A DNA stretch of 64,000 bases from Sphingomonas hankookensis (GTDB taxonomy: Bacteria; Pseudomonadota; Alphaproteobacteria; Sphingomonadales; Sphingomonadaceae), in contig NZ_CP117025.1 in assembly GCF_028551275.1 (NCBI RefSeq), forward strand, positions 739,501-803,500. Direction: 5' to 3'. Both the position numbers and the translations under genes were made by a program. The notes beneath the pieces are model-generated. The model did not search any database. It was not told the DNA's origin and saw only the letters and a program-made list of their open reading frames with translations. Of the stretch, positions 7,980 to 16,237 are shown in pieces; within the stretch, counting starts at the first letter, position 1; each line of letters opens with the position of its first letter.

Positions 7980-8288
7980 ATGGGCGATACGGGGCTGCTG
8001 GCGCAGTTGATGGGGCAGGCGGCGGACGATGGCGCCGACCTGCAGACGCTGCGCGCGATTGCGGAGGAGGCGGGCGAGCTGGGCGCGACGCGGGCGATGG
8101 CCAGGATCGGGCTGTCGGATGCGGCGGCGGCGGGCGACGTGCAGGAGCTGCGCGAGCTGTTGAAGGCGTGGCGCGATGCCAAGCGCTCGGCGCTGCGGGC
8201 GGCGGTGGCGTGGGTGATGCGGATGGCGTTCGCGCTGCTGCTGGTCGGGATCGCGGTCAAGACCGGGTGGCCTGAGTGGGCGCGGTGA
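7980..8288 (+). CDS. Small GTA-cluster protein with one membrane helix (DUF6127-like position)
   Basis: 102 aa from ATG 7980, which has GCGGGAGA seven bases upstream; an ATG 18 bases earlier is possible. The body is a helical acidic domain (ADDGADLQTLRAIAEEAGEL) and the end is a hydrophobic helix, AWVMRMAFALLLVGIAVKTG. In sphingomonad GTA clusters a protein of this kind, DUF6127 as I remember it, sits between portal and protease, matching g3.5 of the Rhodobacter cluster. The function is unknown. It overlaps the protease start by four bases (GTGA). Confidence 0.65.
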   Translation: MGDTGLLAQLMGQAADDGADLQTLRAIAEEAGELGATRAMARIGLSDAAAAGDVQELRELLKAWRDAKRSALRAAVAWVMRMAFALLLVGIAVKTGWPEWAR

Positions 8289-8653
8289 GGTTCGCCGGGT
8301 ACGCCGCGATCTTCGGGCGGGCGGATCGGGGCGGGGATGTGGTGTTGCCGGGGGCGCTGGTGGCGGCGGGGGCGGTGCCTTTGCTGTGGCAGCACCGGGG
8401 CGATCCGATCGGGACCGTCGAGTGGCTGGGCGAGGATGCGCGCGGGCTGCGGGTGATCGCTCGTATCGATGGCGGAGAGGCGGCGCGGCTGGTGCGGGCC
8501 GGGGCGGTCGACGGGCTGTCGTTCGGCTATCGGGCACGGTCGGTGCGGCAGGGGGCGTGGCGGACGATCGCCGCCGCCGAGCTGATCGAGGTGAGCGTGG
8601 TCGCGCAGCCGATGCAGGTGCTGGCGCGCATCCATGCGGTCGAGGACGGGTGA
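8285..8653 (+). CDS. HK97-family prohead protease, GTA g4-like
   Basis: 122 aa from GTG 8285 (MRFAGYAAIFGRADRGG), overlapping the previous stop by GTGA; a GTG at 8276 is the alternative. It keeps the protease core: LLWQHRGDPIGTV with the catalytic His, and DGLSFGYRARS with the catalytic Ser. The enzyme cuts the N-terminal scaffold part of the capsid protein during prohead maturation. It is shorter than phage prohead proteases, as in other GTAs. Confidence 0.88.
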   Translation: MRFAGYAAIFGRADRGGDVVLPGALVAAGAVPLLWQHRGDPIGTVEWLGEDARGLRVIARIDGGEAARLVRAGAVDGLSFGYRARSVRQGAWRTIAAAELIEVSVVAQPMQVLARIHAVEDG

Positions 8654-8718
8654 CGGGTCGCGCGCTTCACAAACTTTTCCACAACGGGGGTGTCGCGGGT
8701 CGCGGCGCCCCTTTTTTC

Positions 8719-9762
8719 ATGGGGACGACGAGTATGACGATCGAGACGCTGGCGGGGAGCTTTTCGGGTGTGGCGGCGGGCGGCAGCCGGCCGATGCTGA
8801 GTGCCGAGGTGCAGGGCGGCGGCTTCGGCGCGTTCGTGAGGAGCGGGATGACCGTCGAGACGAAGGCGGTGGCGGGGACGTCGGATGCGGCGGGCGGCTA
8901 TGCGGTGCCGCGCGAGATCGATGCGATGATCGGCGCGACACTGAAGAGCGCCAGCCCGATCCGCGCCATCGCGCAGGTGGTGACCGTCGGGTCGGCGGGG
9001 TATCGCAAGCTGGTGACGAGCGGGGCGACGCCCTCGGGCTGGGCGAGCGAGGGCGGGGCGCGGCCGGAGACGGCGACGCCGACCTTCAACGAGATCGCCC
9101 CGCCGATGGGCGAGCTGTACGCCAATCCGGCGGCGAGCCAGGCGATGCTGGACGATGCCGCGTTCGACGTCGAGGTGTGGCTGGCGGGCGAGATCGCCGG
9201 CGAGTTCGCCCGGGCCGAGGGGCAGGCGTTCGTCAACGGCAGCGGGGCCGGGCGACCGCGCGGGTTCCTGACCTATCCGACCGCCACGACCGGCGATGCG
9301 GTGCGTGCCTTCGGGACGCTGCAGCATCTGCCCAGCGGTGCCGCGGCGGATTTCGGGAGCGATCCGGAGAACCGGCTGATCGACCTGGTCCATGCCTTGC
9401 GCGGCGCGTACCGGCAGGGCGCGTGCTGGGTGATGAACGCGCAGACCGCGGCGCGCATCCGCAAGTTCAAGACGGCGGACGGCGCGCTGCTGTGGACGCC
9501 GGGTCTTGCCGAGGGGCAGGCGAACACGCTGCTGGGCTATCCGGTGGTCGAGGCGGAGGACATGCCCGACATTGCGGCGGGCAACTTGCCGATCGCGTTC
9601 GGCAATTTCAAGGCGGGCTACCTGATCGCCGAGCGGGCCGAGACGCAGATCCTGCGCGATCCCTATTCGAACAAGCCGTTCGTCCATTTCTACGCCACCA
9701 AGCGCGTCGGCGGGGCGGTGATGAATTCAGAGGCGATCAAGCTGCTGAAGATCGCGGCGTAA
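8719..9762 (+). CDS. HK97-family major capsid protein, GTA g5-like
   Basis: 347 aa from ATG 8719 (a second ATG at 8734). After a short N-terminal arm, the mature domain begins near TSDAAGGYAVPREID (about residue 55) and includes PIRAIAQVV, GWASEGGARPETATPTF, PAASQAMLDDAAFDVEVWLA and NGSGAGRPRGFLTYP, all typical of the HK97 fold. The pre-part is short for a protein with a built-in scaffold, so the start could lie further upstream or the scaffold is reduced. A strong terminator follows the stop. Confidence 0.92.
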   Translation: MGTTSMTIETLAGSFSGVAAGGSRPMLSAEVQGGGFGAFVRSGMTVETKAVAGTSDAAGGYAVPREIDAMIGATLKSASPIRAIAQVVTVGSAGYRKLVTSGATPSGWASEGGARPETATPTFNEIAPPMGELYANPAASQAMLDDAAFDVEVWLAGEIAGEFARAEGQAFVNGSGAGRPRGFLTYPTATTGDAVRAFGTLQHLPSGAAADFGSDPENRLIDLVHALRGAYRQGACWVMNAQTAARIRKFKTADGALLWTPGLAEGQANTLLGYPVVEAEDMPDIAAGNLPIAFGNFKAGYLIAERAETQILRDPYSNKPFVHFYATKRVGGAVMNSEAIKLLKIAA

Positions 9763-9769
9763 TCTGGCG

Positions 9770-9794
9770 GGGCGGGGGAAACCCCGCCCGTTTT
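9770..9794 (+). terminator. Rho-independent terminator after the capsid gene
   Basis: An 8-bp all-GC stem GGGCGGGG / CCCCGCCC closed by a GAAA loop and followed by GTTTTG. It starts eight bases after the capsid stop. It lies inside the GTA operon, so it may set the ratio of head to tail transcripts. Confidence 0.75.
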
Positions 9795-9797
9795 GTT

Positions 9798-9990
9798 GGC
9801 AATCCAGCGCAGCTGGATTGCGGCGGCACCGGCCAGTGCCGGGTGAACAATGCCCCGCATTGTTCAGATCATGCCGGGGCATGATCGACCCGACACTCCC
9901 CCACCCGGCCACCCATCAAGAATACGCTGTGGCTGGCCGGGTGGGGGAGTGGGCCGGTGCCGCATCCGCCGTGAGGCGGCAAACCCAAGG
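9798..9990. repeat. Cluster of perfect short palindromes between capsid and connector genes
   Basis: Four palindromes follow one another: CAATCCAGC/GCTGGATTG near 9801, GAACAATGC/GCATTGTTC near 9845, ATGCC/GGCAT near 9871, and a 17-bp perfect stem, arms 9895-9911 and 9934-9950 (ACTCCCCCACCCGGCCA and its complement) with a 22-base loop. There is no gene in this 230-base gap. The ribosome site AAGGAGA precedes the next gene. Confidence 0.7.
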
Positions 9991-9998
9991 AGAAACAC

Positions 9999-10493
9999 AT
10001 GAGCGCAGCGCCCTTTCCGGCGGCGGTGGTGGCGGGGGTGCGCGTGGCGGCGCGCGACCATCTGCGGATCACCGGGACCGCGGAGGATATGGTAATCGAC
10101 CGGCTGGCGGAAAGCGCGCTGGCGCTGGCCGAAGCCTATACCGGCAGCGCCATCATCGCCCGGCCGCACGAGGCGATGATGGCGGCGTCGAACGAGTGGC
10201 GACCGCTGCCGGTCGCGCCGGTGACCTCTATCACTGCCGCCATGCCGGTGACGGCGATCGATATCGATGCGGCGGGCATCGGATGGGTGCGGATGGCGGC
10301 GGCGGGGCCGGTGCGCTTCGTCGCGGGGCTGGCGGCGGAATGGAGCGCGGTGCCGCCGCCGGTCGCGCAGGGGATCGTGCTGCTGGTCGCGCATCTGTTC
10401 GATGCGCGCACGGCGGCGGCGGCACCTCCGGCGGCGGTGGGGGCGCTGTGGCGGCCGTGGCGGCGGATGCAGCTGGCGGGAGTGCGGCGATGA
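9999..10493 (+). CDS. Head-tail connector protein, GTA g6-like
   Basis: 164 aa with a clear ribosome site (AAGGAGAAAC). The N-terminal helical part ARDHLRITGTAEDMVIDRLAESALALAEAYTG matches the gp6-like connector fold, as given in part by DRLAESALALAEAYTG; the C-terminal helices include PPPVAQGIVLLVAHLFDAR. The protein forms the adaptor ring below the portal. It overlaps the next small gene by ATGA. Confidence 0.8.
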   Translation: MSAAPFPAAVVAGVRVAARDHLRITGTAEDMVIDRLAESALALAEAYTGSAIIARPHEAMMAASNEWRPLPVAPVTSITAAMPVTAIDIDAAGIGWVRMAAAGPVRFVAGLAAEWSAVPPPVAQGIVLLVAHLFDARTAAAAPPAAVGALWRPWRRMQLAGVRR

Positions 10494-10693
10494 TCGGGGC
10501 GCTGGAGCGGGCGGAAGCGCTGGGCGAGCGGCGGGCGGTGGTGGTGCGTGAGCGGGTGGCTGCGGCGGCGGAGGAGGTGCCGGGGGTCGCGGCGGAGGTC
10601 GTCGGCGATGGCGTGGTGCTGTCGGGGCGGAGCCTTGTGCGGCGGACGGTCAGCGATCCCCGGCTGCAGGCTGTGGCGGGGTGGGGGCGATGA
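10490..10693 (+). CDS. Small GTA structural protein, g7 position
   Basis: 67 aa (MIGALERAEALGERRAVVVR...), overlapping its neighbours by four bases on both sides, so it is translated in a coupled chain. It is a short helix-plus-strand protein ending in GVVLSGRSLVRRTVSDPRL. By position it matches the head-tail adaptor or minor protein between the connector and the DUF3168 tail terminator. I do not recognise the family from sequence alone. Confidence 0.6.
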   Translation: MIGALERAEALGERRAVVVRERVAAAAEEVPGVAAEVVGDGVVLSGRSLVRRTVSDPRLQAVAGWGR

Positions 10694-11070
10694 TCGCGGG
10701 GACGTTGTTGCAGGCGATGCTGGTCGCGCGGCTGCGGGCGGTGCTGACCATGGCGAGCGTGTTCGATGCGCCGCCGGTGCGTAGCAGCCGGCCCTATGTC
10801 GTCGTCGATACGCCGGTGCTGACCGACTGGGGCACCAAGGATGCCGCCGGGCGCGAGGGGCGGGTGGTCGTGCAGCTGTTCGACGGCGGCGAGGTGCCGG
10901 TGCGGTTGCGCGACCTGGCGGCGGCGGCGGAGGTGGCGGTGTTGTCTGCACCCGCCGGGTTGGCGGGGTGGCGGGTGGTGAGCCTGTCGTTCGTGCGCAG
11001 CCGGGTGCTGCGCGAGGGCGACGGCTGGGTCGGGGCGCTGGAGTTTCGGGTGCGGATGCTGGCGGGGTGA
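10690..11070 (+). CDS. DUF3168 tail terminator protein, GTA g8-like
   Basis: 126 aa from ATG 10690. It has the DUF3168 layout: N-terminal helix, then VVVDTPVLTDWGTKDAAGREG and RVVVQLFDGG, RVVSLSFVRSRVLREGDGWVGALEFRVRM. DUF3168 proteins cap the tail tube and join it to the neck. It ends the first run of coupled genes; a 655-base repeat block separates it from the tail tube gene. Confidence 0.8.
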   Translation: MIAGTLLQAMLVARLRAVLTMASVFDAPPVRSSRPYVVVDTPVLTDWGTKDAAGREGRVVVQLFDGGEVPVRLRDLAAAAEVAVLSAPAGLAGWRVVSLSFVRSRVLREGDGWVGALEFRVRMLAG

Positions 11071-11725
11071 AGGGGGCGCCCTCACCCTTCCGCGGCTGCG
11101 CCGCTCCCTCCCTCTCCCGGTGGGAGAGGGAATGTTGGAGGGGTCGGGGGCGGCCCAATGGTCATTCCCGCGCAGGCGGGAATCCATTGCCGCCGACGCC
11201 GAAGAAAGATGCGCAACCGCTGAGCAAATGGATTCCCGCCTTCGCGGGAATGACGAAGGGGCGGGTGGGGCGCGCTTTGCCTGGACACGACGTACCCCGG
11301 CGTAGGCGGGGGCGAGGGTCGGCGCGACCGGCGAAGAGGAACGCCATCTCCGTACCCCCGCGCAGGCGGGGGTCCAGGGTTGCTTTGCGGGCGGTGGCGT
11401 TCGGGGCTCTGGATCCCCGCCTGCGCGGGGATACGGTCGTCATGACTAGGCCGCCGATCGCAACCGGGTCTGGGTCCCCGCCTGCGCAGGGATACGGGGT
11501 TGGTCGGGGCGCCCCGTTCCATCCCCGGACGTACCCCGGCGGAGGCCGGGGTCCAGTTTGGTGGCGATTTCGATCTTGCAGCAGCGCTTCCCGACTGAGC
11601 CCCGGCCTTCGCCGGGGTGCGGGAGGGGTGTGTGCGGTGGGCGTCATGAGATGCGGCGGGAGACCCCAGCCTTCGCTGGGGTGACGTTCGGTGCGCGGTG
11701 ACGGATATTTTTCAGGAGAACATCG
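11071..11725. repeat. Dense array of REP-like palindromes
   Basis: At least nine palindromic units in both orientations, spaced irregularly: cores near 11108 (CCTCTCCCGGTGGGAGAGG), 11165, 11230, 11290, 11354, 11405, 11470, 11532, 11600 and 11661. Most have the form CCCCCGC-GCAGGCGGGGGTC or its variants; the last is the family C form seen at 7744. No gene is visible. The block splits the GTA head genes from the tail genes; a ribosome site (TCAGGAGA) precedes the tail tube gene. Confidence 0.8.
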
Positions 11726-12133
11726 ATGGCGGCGGAGAAGGGTAGTGCGTTCCTGTTGAAGATCGGGAACGGGGCGGTGCCGGTGGCCTATGCGACGGTC
11801 GCGGGTCTTCGGACCACGCAGCTGAGCGTCAATGGCGAGGCGGTGGCGATCACCAGCAAGGATTCGGGCGGGTGGCGCGAATTGCTGTCGGGGGCGGGGG
11901 TTCGCTCTGTCAGCGTCAGCGGTGCGGGAGTGTTCACCGGATCGGCGGCGGAGGTGCGGCTGCGCGGCAATGCGATGTCGGGCACGATCGACGACTATCG
12001 GCTGAGCTTCGAGAGCGGCGAGACGATGACCGGGCGGTTCCTGGTCACGCGGCTGGATTATGCCGGCGATTATAATGGCGAGCGCAACTACACGCTGGCG
12101 CTGGAATCCTCCGGCCCGGTGGTGTCGGCATGA
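11726..12133 (+). CDS. Major tail tube protein (TP901-1 type), GTA g9-like
   Basis: 135 aa. It starts MAAEKGSAFLLKIGNGA and has VAGLRTTQLSVNGEAVAITS, followed by SGWRELL-like GGWRELLSGAGVRSVSVSG and ending in LDYAGDYNGERNYTLALES. These are the marks of the TP901-1 family, whose hexamer rings stack to form the tail tube. The ribosome site CAGGAGA is well placed. The stop overlaps the next start by ATGA. Confidence 0.88.
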   Translation: MAAEKGSAFLLKIGNGAVPVAYATVAGLRTTQLSVNGEAVAITSKDSGGWRELLSGAGVRSVSVSGAGVFTGSAAEVRLRGNAMSGTIDDYRLSFESGETMTGRFLVTRLDYAGDYNGERNYTLALESSGPVVSA

Positions 12134-12441
12134 GTGCGCCGGCCAATCCGGTGCGGGGTGAGGCGAGTGTCCGCGTGCATGGCGAAACGTTGGTGCTGCG
12201 ACCGAGTTTCGCGGCGCTGGTCGCGGCGGAGGCGGAGGTCGGGTCGCTGTTCGCGCTGGTCGAGCGGGCGGCGGCGGGGCGGCTGACGCTGGCCGAGCTG
12301 GTCGCGCTGCTGTGGCACTGCCTGCGCGATCCGGCGCCGATGGGGCGCGAGGCGTTTGCCGAGGGGGTGACGGCGGGCGGGATGGCGGCGGCGACCCCGG
12401 CGCTGAAAATCCTGATCGCGCAGATCTTGGGCGGGCGGTGA
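12130..12441 (+). CDS. Tail assembly chaperone family protein, GTA g10-like
   Basis: 103 aa. The block GEASVRVHGETLVLRPSFAAL and LVAAEAEVGSLFALVERAA, followed by LTLAELVALLWHCLRD, matches the 'gene transfer agent family protein' gp10 (phage tail assembly chaperone type). It is believed to bind the tape measure during tail assembly. Coupled to both neighbours by four-base overlaps. Confidence 0.82.
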   Translation: MSAPANPVRGEASVRVHGETLVLRPSFAALVAAEAEVGSLFALVERAAAGRLTLAELVALLWHCLRDPAPMGREAFAEGVTAGGMAAATPALKILIAQILGGR

Positions 12442-12629
12442 GCTTCGCCGAGGGGGCGGGGCGGATGGCGGGGCTGGCCGGTGTGGCGTTCGGCTGGGGG
12501 CCCGACGCCTTCTGGTCCGCGACGCCCGCCGAGCTGGCGGCGCTGGTGCAGGCGGTGCAGGGCGATGCGCCCGACCCCTGCGACCGGATCACGATCGACC
12601 GATTGAAGGAGCGTTTTCCCGATGGATGA
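12438..12629 (+). CDS. Second small tail assembly chaperone, GTA g10.1-like
   Basis: 63 aa from GTG 12438, overlapping the previous stop by GTGA: MSFAEGAGRMAGLAGVAFGW, then WSATPAELAALVQAVQGD and an end RLKERFPDG. The GWGPDAFWSATPAELAAL block is typical of the short Rhodobacter rcc01693-type tail chaperones encoded just before the tape measure. It overlaps the tape measure start. Confidence 0.78.
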   Translation: MSFAEGAGRMAGLAGVAFGWGPDAFWSATPAELAALVQAVQGDAPDPCDRITIDRLKERFPDG

Positions 12630-13166
12630 GGAAATCGAACGGCTGGTCGTGCGCGTGCGCGCCGATACCGCCGGGTTCGCGCAGGATGTGGCGACGATGC
12701 AGGCGAGCCTCGACGGGCCGTTTGCGGGCGGGATCGACCGGGCGGGGCGGGCGGTCGAGACGACGCTGGCGCGCGCGATCCGCAGCGGCAAGCTGGGGTT
12801 CGACGATCTGCGCGATACGGCGCTGAAGGTGCTGGGCGAGATTGCGGCGGCGGCGGTGGTCGGGGCGGTGACGCCGGGGGCGGTGGCGGGCTGATCGCTT
12901 TGCTGGGGCAGTTGATCGGCGGGGCGCCGGGGCGGGCGACCGGCGGTCCGGTCAGTCCACAGCGGCCCTATTGGGTCGGTGAGCGCGGGCCGGAATTGTT
13001 CGTGCCGACCAGCAGCGGACAGGTGGTCGCGGCACAGGGCGGCGGTGCGCGCGAGGTGCGGGTGGCGATCACGGTCAACGCCGCCGGCGGCGACGCGCCC
13101 CGCGCGCTGCAACAGTCGAGCCGGCAGGTCGCGCGGGCGGTGCGCGCCGCGCTGATGGAGGCGTGA
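12622..13166 (+). pseudogene. Tail tape measure protein split by a frameshift, GTA g11-like
   Basis: The first part (12622-12894, 90 aa: MDEEIERLVVRVRADTAGFA ...) ends in TPGAVAG-stop. The second part lies in another frame (read from before 12840 to 13166): a glycine-rich linker, then LIALLGQLIGGAPGRATGG and RPYWVGERGPELFVPTSSGQ. In related GTAs these are one protein of about 180-220 aa with the same order of blocks, and adding one base in the GC-rich run 12840-12890 would join them into about 181 aa. The cause may be a real mutation, a sequencing slip in a G-rich tract, or ribosomal slippage; no classic slippery heptamer is seen. If real, tails cannot form normally. Confidence 0.75.
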
Positions 13167-13169
13167 ACC

Positions 13170-15458
13170 ATGGGATATTGGCTGGCGGAGCGGCGCACGG
13201 TGCAGGAGGCGGGGGTGCTGTCGCGGTTCGACCCTGCCTATTGGACGGTCGATTTTCCGCGTCCGATGATGGCGTCGGTGGTGACGACGGGCGCGGATGC
13301 GCTGCGGGTCGACTGCGTCTTTTACCGGCAGGACGATCTGGCGGGGCTGATCTGGGCATCGGAGGATGTCCACGACCACCCGCTGCTGCGCTATGACACG
13401 GTGCGCGATTATCGCGATTGTACCTTGCGGTTCCGCTGGCGGTCCGGCGGCATCCGGCCGCTGGATGCGCGGCATGGCCCGGTGCTGACCATCGAGGGGC
13501 GCGATGCGGGCGGTGTAGCGCGGGCCTGGTATGTGCGGTTGTGGAATTACGCGACCGGCACGCCCGAGGATGCCGAGGTCGTGATCGACTTTGCGAGCGT
13601 CGTCGGCGGGTACAGGCTGCCCGAGGACGGCGTGCCGGTCTGGGCGGGCGATGTCGACCGGATGTTCGTGTCGCTGGTGCCGCCGGACTATGCCGAGGGT
13701 GGCGCCTTGCTGGCGGCGCCGGCGGAGGGCTGGGCGGAGATGTCGGCGATCCGGTGCGAGGGGCCGGGATCGGTGCTGGGCGTCGGCGATGTGGTGCTGC
13801 CCGAACATGACCTGCGGATCGCGAGCGGCTATGACGACAGCTATCACCTGACGCCCGAACGGCTGCTGCACAATGCGCTGCGGCTGGGGTATCGTGGTGC
13901 CCTCGTCCACTATGTGGGCATGAGCCATTATTTCCGGCTCGAACGGTCGGGTGACGGGCTGTTCGTGTCGCTGGCCGGGGGCGTGCTGAATGGGCCGTGC
14001 GCCGCGTGGCATCGCGACTTTGCCGAGCGGGCGGGGGCGCTGGGGTTCGATCCGATCTGGTCGCTCAGCTACGAATTGTTCGACGCGCATTGCTGGGGCG
14101 ACTGGAAACAGCGGGCGAGTGACGGGTCGCCTGCGCTGACCGGATGGGTGCCGCCCTCGACCTTGCTGTCGCCGGCGCATTCGGGCGCGATGGGGTATCT
14201 GCAGGCGGTGGCGCGGGCGTTCGTCGGGATCGCGCGGGCGGCGGGCGGGCGCGGGCGGTTCCAGGTCGGCGAGCCATGGTGGTGGGTGACCACCGATCAT
14301 CGCATCTGCCTGTACGACGATGCCGCGCGGGTCGCGCTGGGCGGTGACGTGCCGGTGATCGACGATGTGCGCGGGCGTTTGAGCGCGGCGCAGCGGGGGT
14401 TGCTCGACCGGGCGGGGGCGTTGCTGGCCAGCTCGACGGCGGCCTTGGTCGCGGCGGCGCGGAGCGCGGGGGCGGAGGAGGCGTTGCTGCTCGCCTATCT
14501 GCCGACGATCCTGAATGCCGACAGCCCCGAGGTCAGCCGGGCGAACCTGCCGGTCGGCTGGGCAAGGCCGGCGTTCGATGTGTTGCAGCTGGAGGATTAT
14601 GACTGGGCGGCGACCGGCAATGTCGGGGCGACGGCGCGGGGCGTCGCGGCGGCGGGGGTAAGGCTCGGTTATCCGGCGCACGAACAGCATTATTTCTCGG
14701 GCTTCGTGCTGAAGCGCGAGGACCGGGCGCAGTGGCGCTCGATTGCCGAGGCTGCGGAGGTGGCGATGGCGAGGGGCGTGGCGGAGACGTTCGTCTGGGC
14801 GCTGCCGCAGGTGCTGCGCGACGGGTTCATCTATTTTCAGGAGGAGGGGGCGATGGAGGCGTTCGATGACGTGCGCTTTCCGCTGGCGCTGGGCGCGGAG
14901 GCCGAGGTGATGCCGGAGACGTCGACCGCGATCGCGGTGGCGGCGGGCGGGCACGAGGCGCGCAATGTCGACTGGGCGGAACCGCGCACCCGCTATGATG
15001 TCGGACCCGGCGTGCGGTCGCAGGCGGATGTGGCGCTGCTGCTCGATTTCTTTCGCGCCAGGCTGGGGCCGGCGCGGGCGTTCCGGTTGCAGGACCCGTT
15101 CGATCATTCGACGGCCGCGGTGCCGGGATTTGGCGATGTGGTGATCGGGATCGGCGATGGCGCGACGACGCGGTTCGCGCTGGTGAAGCGGTACGGGCAG
15201 ATGGTGCGGCGGATCACCCGGCCGGTGGCGGGCAGCGTGCGGGTCGGCGTGGGCGGGGTCGAGACGCAGGGCTTTTCGGTCGGCGCGGGCGGTGTCGTGC
15301 TGCTCGACGTCGCGCCGGGCAAGGGCGTGGCGGTGACGGCGGGGTTCGTGTTCGACGTGCCGGTGCGCTTTGCCGAAGACCGGTTGCAGGTGGCGCGGGC
15401 GACCCATGGCGCAGGTGTCGCGGCCAGCGTGCCGCTGATCGAGGTGCGCGAGGCATGA
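13170..15458 (+). CDS. DUF2460 distal tail protein with long N-terminal domain, GTA g12-like
   Basis: 762 aa. The C-terminal ~190 aa (from FPLALGAEAEVMPETSTAIA) is the DUF2460/TIGR02217 domain with RNVDWAEPRTRYDVGPGV and PARAFRLQDPFDHST; this is the whole of g12 in Rhodobacter. The N-terminal ~560 aa is extra: a beta-rich start (MGYWLAERRTVQEAGVL) and a middle part with LHNALRLGYRGALVHYVGMS, DPIWSLSYELFDAHCWGDW and FQVGEPWWWVTTDHRICLYD, which looks like a sugar-binding or TIM-barrel glycosidase fold. It probably forms the ring at the tail tip and a fibre-like receptor or cell-wall domain. It overlaps g13 by four bases. Confidence 0.85.
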   Translation: MGYWLAERRTVQEAGVLSRFDPAYWTVDFPRPMMASVVTTGADALRVDCVFYRQDDLAGLIWASEDVHDHPLLRYDTVRDYRDCTLRFRWRSGGIRPLDARHGPVLTIEGRDAGGVARAWYVRLWNYATGTPEDAEVVIDFASVVGGYRLPEDGVPVWAGDVDRMFVSLVPPDYAEGGALLAAPAEGWAEMSAIRCEGPGSVLGVGDVVLPEHDLRIASGYDDSYHLTPERLLHNALRLGYRGALVHYVGMSHYFRLERSGDGLFVSLAGGVLNGPCAAWHRDFAERAGALGFDPIWSLSYELFDAHCWGDWKQRASDGSPALTGWVPPSTLLSPAHSGAMGYLQAVARAFVGIARAAGGRGRFQVGEPWWWVTTDHRICLYDDAARVALGGDVPVIDDVRGRLSAAQRGLLDRAGALLASSTAALVAAARSAGAEEALLLAYLPTILNADSPEVSRANLPVGWARPAFDVLQLEDYDWAATGNVGATARGVAAAGVRLGYPAHEQHYFSGFVLKREDRAQWRSIAEAAEVAMARGVAETFVWALPQVLRDGFIYFQEEGAMEAFDDVRFPLALGAEAEVMPETSTAIAVAAGGHEARNVDWAEPRTRYDVGPGVRSQADVALLLDFFRARLGPARAFRLQDPFDHSTAAVPGFGDVVIGIGDGATTRFALVKRYGQMVRRITRPVAGSVRVGVGGVETQGFSVGAGGVVLLDVAPGKGVAVTAGFVFDVPVRFAEDRLQVARATHGAGVAASVPLIEVREA

Positions 15459-16237
15459 GCGCGGTCACGACGCTGACGCTGTGCTGGCGGATCGAGCGGC
15501 GCGACGGGGTGACGTTCGGGCTGACCGCGCATGACCGCGACCTGGTGGTGGACGGGCTGACCTATCGCGCGGCGCCGGGGATGACTCCGTCGGCGATCGT
15601 GCGCGACGATACGCTCGACGCGCCGGCGATGAGCGTCGAGGGGGCGCTGAGCCATGCCGCGATCCGGGAAAGCGACCTGCTGGCCGGGCGCTATGACGGG
15701 GCGCGGGTGGCGGTGTTCGCGATCGACTGGGAACGGCCGGGGGCGGCGGTGCCGGTCGCGAGCGGCCGGATCGGCGCGGTCGAGGCGGGGCGGGGGAGCT
15801 TTGCTGCCGAAGTGCTGGGCGGCGAGGTGCGGCTGGAGGCGCCGGTGGTCGAGGCGACCTCGCCCGGATGCCGCGCGACGCTGGGCGACCGCAGGTGCCG
15901 GGTGGCGATGCGCGGGCGGCGGAAGGTCGTGCGGGTCGTCGCGCAGGAGGGCGAGCGGCTGGTGCTGGCGGCGGGGGCGGGGTTTGCGCGCGGGCGGCTG
16001 CGGTGGATCGGCGGGGCGAATGGCGGGCTGTCGGCGTTCGTCGTCGCGGCGGATGCGGAGAGCGTGACGCTGGAGGCGGTGCCGGGCTTCGAGGGGACGG
16101 GGGCATTCGTCGAGCTGAGCGAGGGGTGCGACGGGACGCTGGCGACCTGTCGCGACCGGTTCGGCAATGTCGCGAATTTTCGGGGCGAGCCGCATCTGCC
16201 CGGCATCGACCTGCTGACCCGCTATCCCGGCGCATGA
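15455..16237 (+). CDS. DUF2163 hub protein with Fe-S cysteines, GTA g13-like
   Basis: 260 aa. The N-terminal half is beta-rich (WRIERRDGVTFGLTAHDRDL). The C-terminal half has four spaced cysteines: PGCRATLGDRRCRVAM, then SEGCDGTLATCRDRFGNVAN, and the end NFRGEPHLPGIDLL. This C..C..C..C set binds an iron-sulfur cluster in the Rhodobacter GTA hub and in lambda-type tail tip L proteins. Coupled by ATGA overlaps to g12 and g14. Confidence 0.9.
   Translation: MSAVTTLTLCWRIERRDGVTFGLTAHDRDLVVDGLTYRAAPGMTPSAIVRDDTLDAPAMSVEGALSHAAIRESDLLAGRYDGARVAVFAIDWERPGAAVPVASGRIGAVEAGRGSFAAEVLGGEVRLEAPVVEATSPGCRATLGDRRCRVAMRGRRKVVRVVAQEGERLVLAAGAGFARGRLRWIGGANGGLSAFVVAADAESVTLEAVPGFEGTGAFVELSEGCDGTLATCRDRFGNVANFRGEPHLPGIDLLTRYPGA

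Noticed and set aside
11071..11690. A CRISPR array
   Set aside because: The repeats are palindromic, in both orientations, differ in sequence and have irregular spacing; there are no unique spacers of equal length and no cas genes.
12840..12892. A programmed -1 frameshift in the tape measure gene
   Set aside because: No X-XXY-YYZ heptamer in the reading frame before the stop; the G5 run gives only a weak P-site slip. I keep the mutation or sequencing slip as more likely.
12045..15407. A 1120-codon open frame on the minus strand across the GTA tail genes
   Set aside because: It is a shadow of the high-GC codon pattern of the plus-strand genes; its protein is Arg/His/Pro-rich with no recognisable domain.
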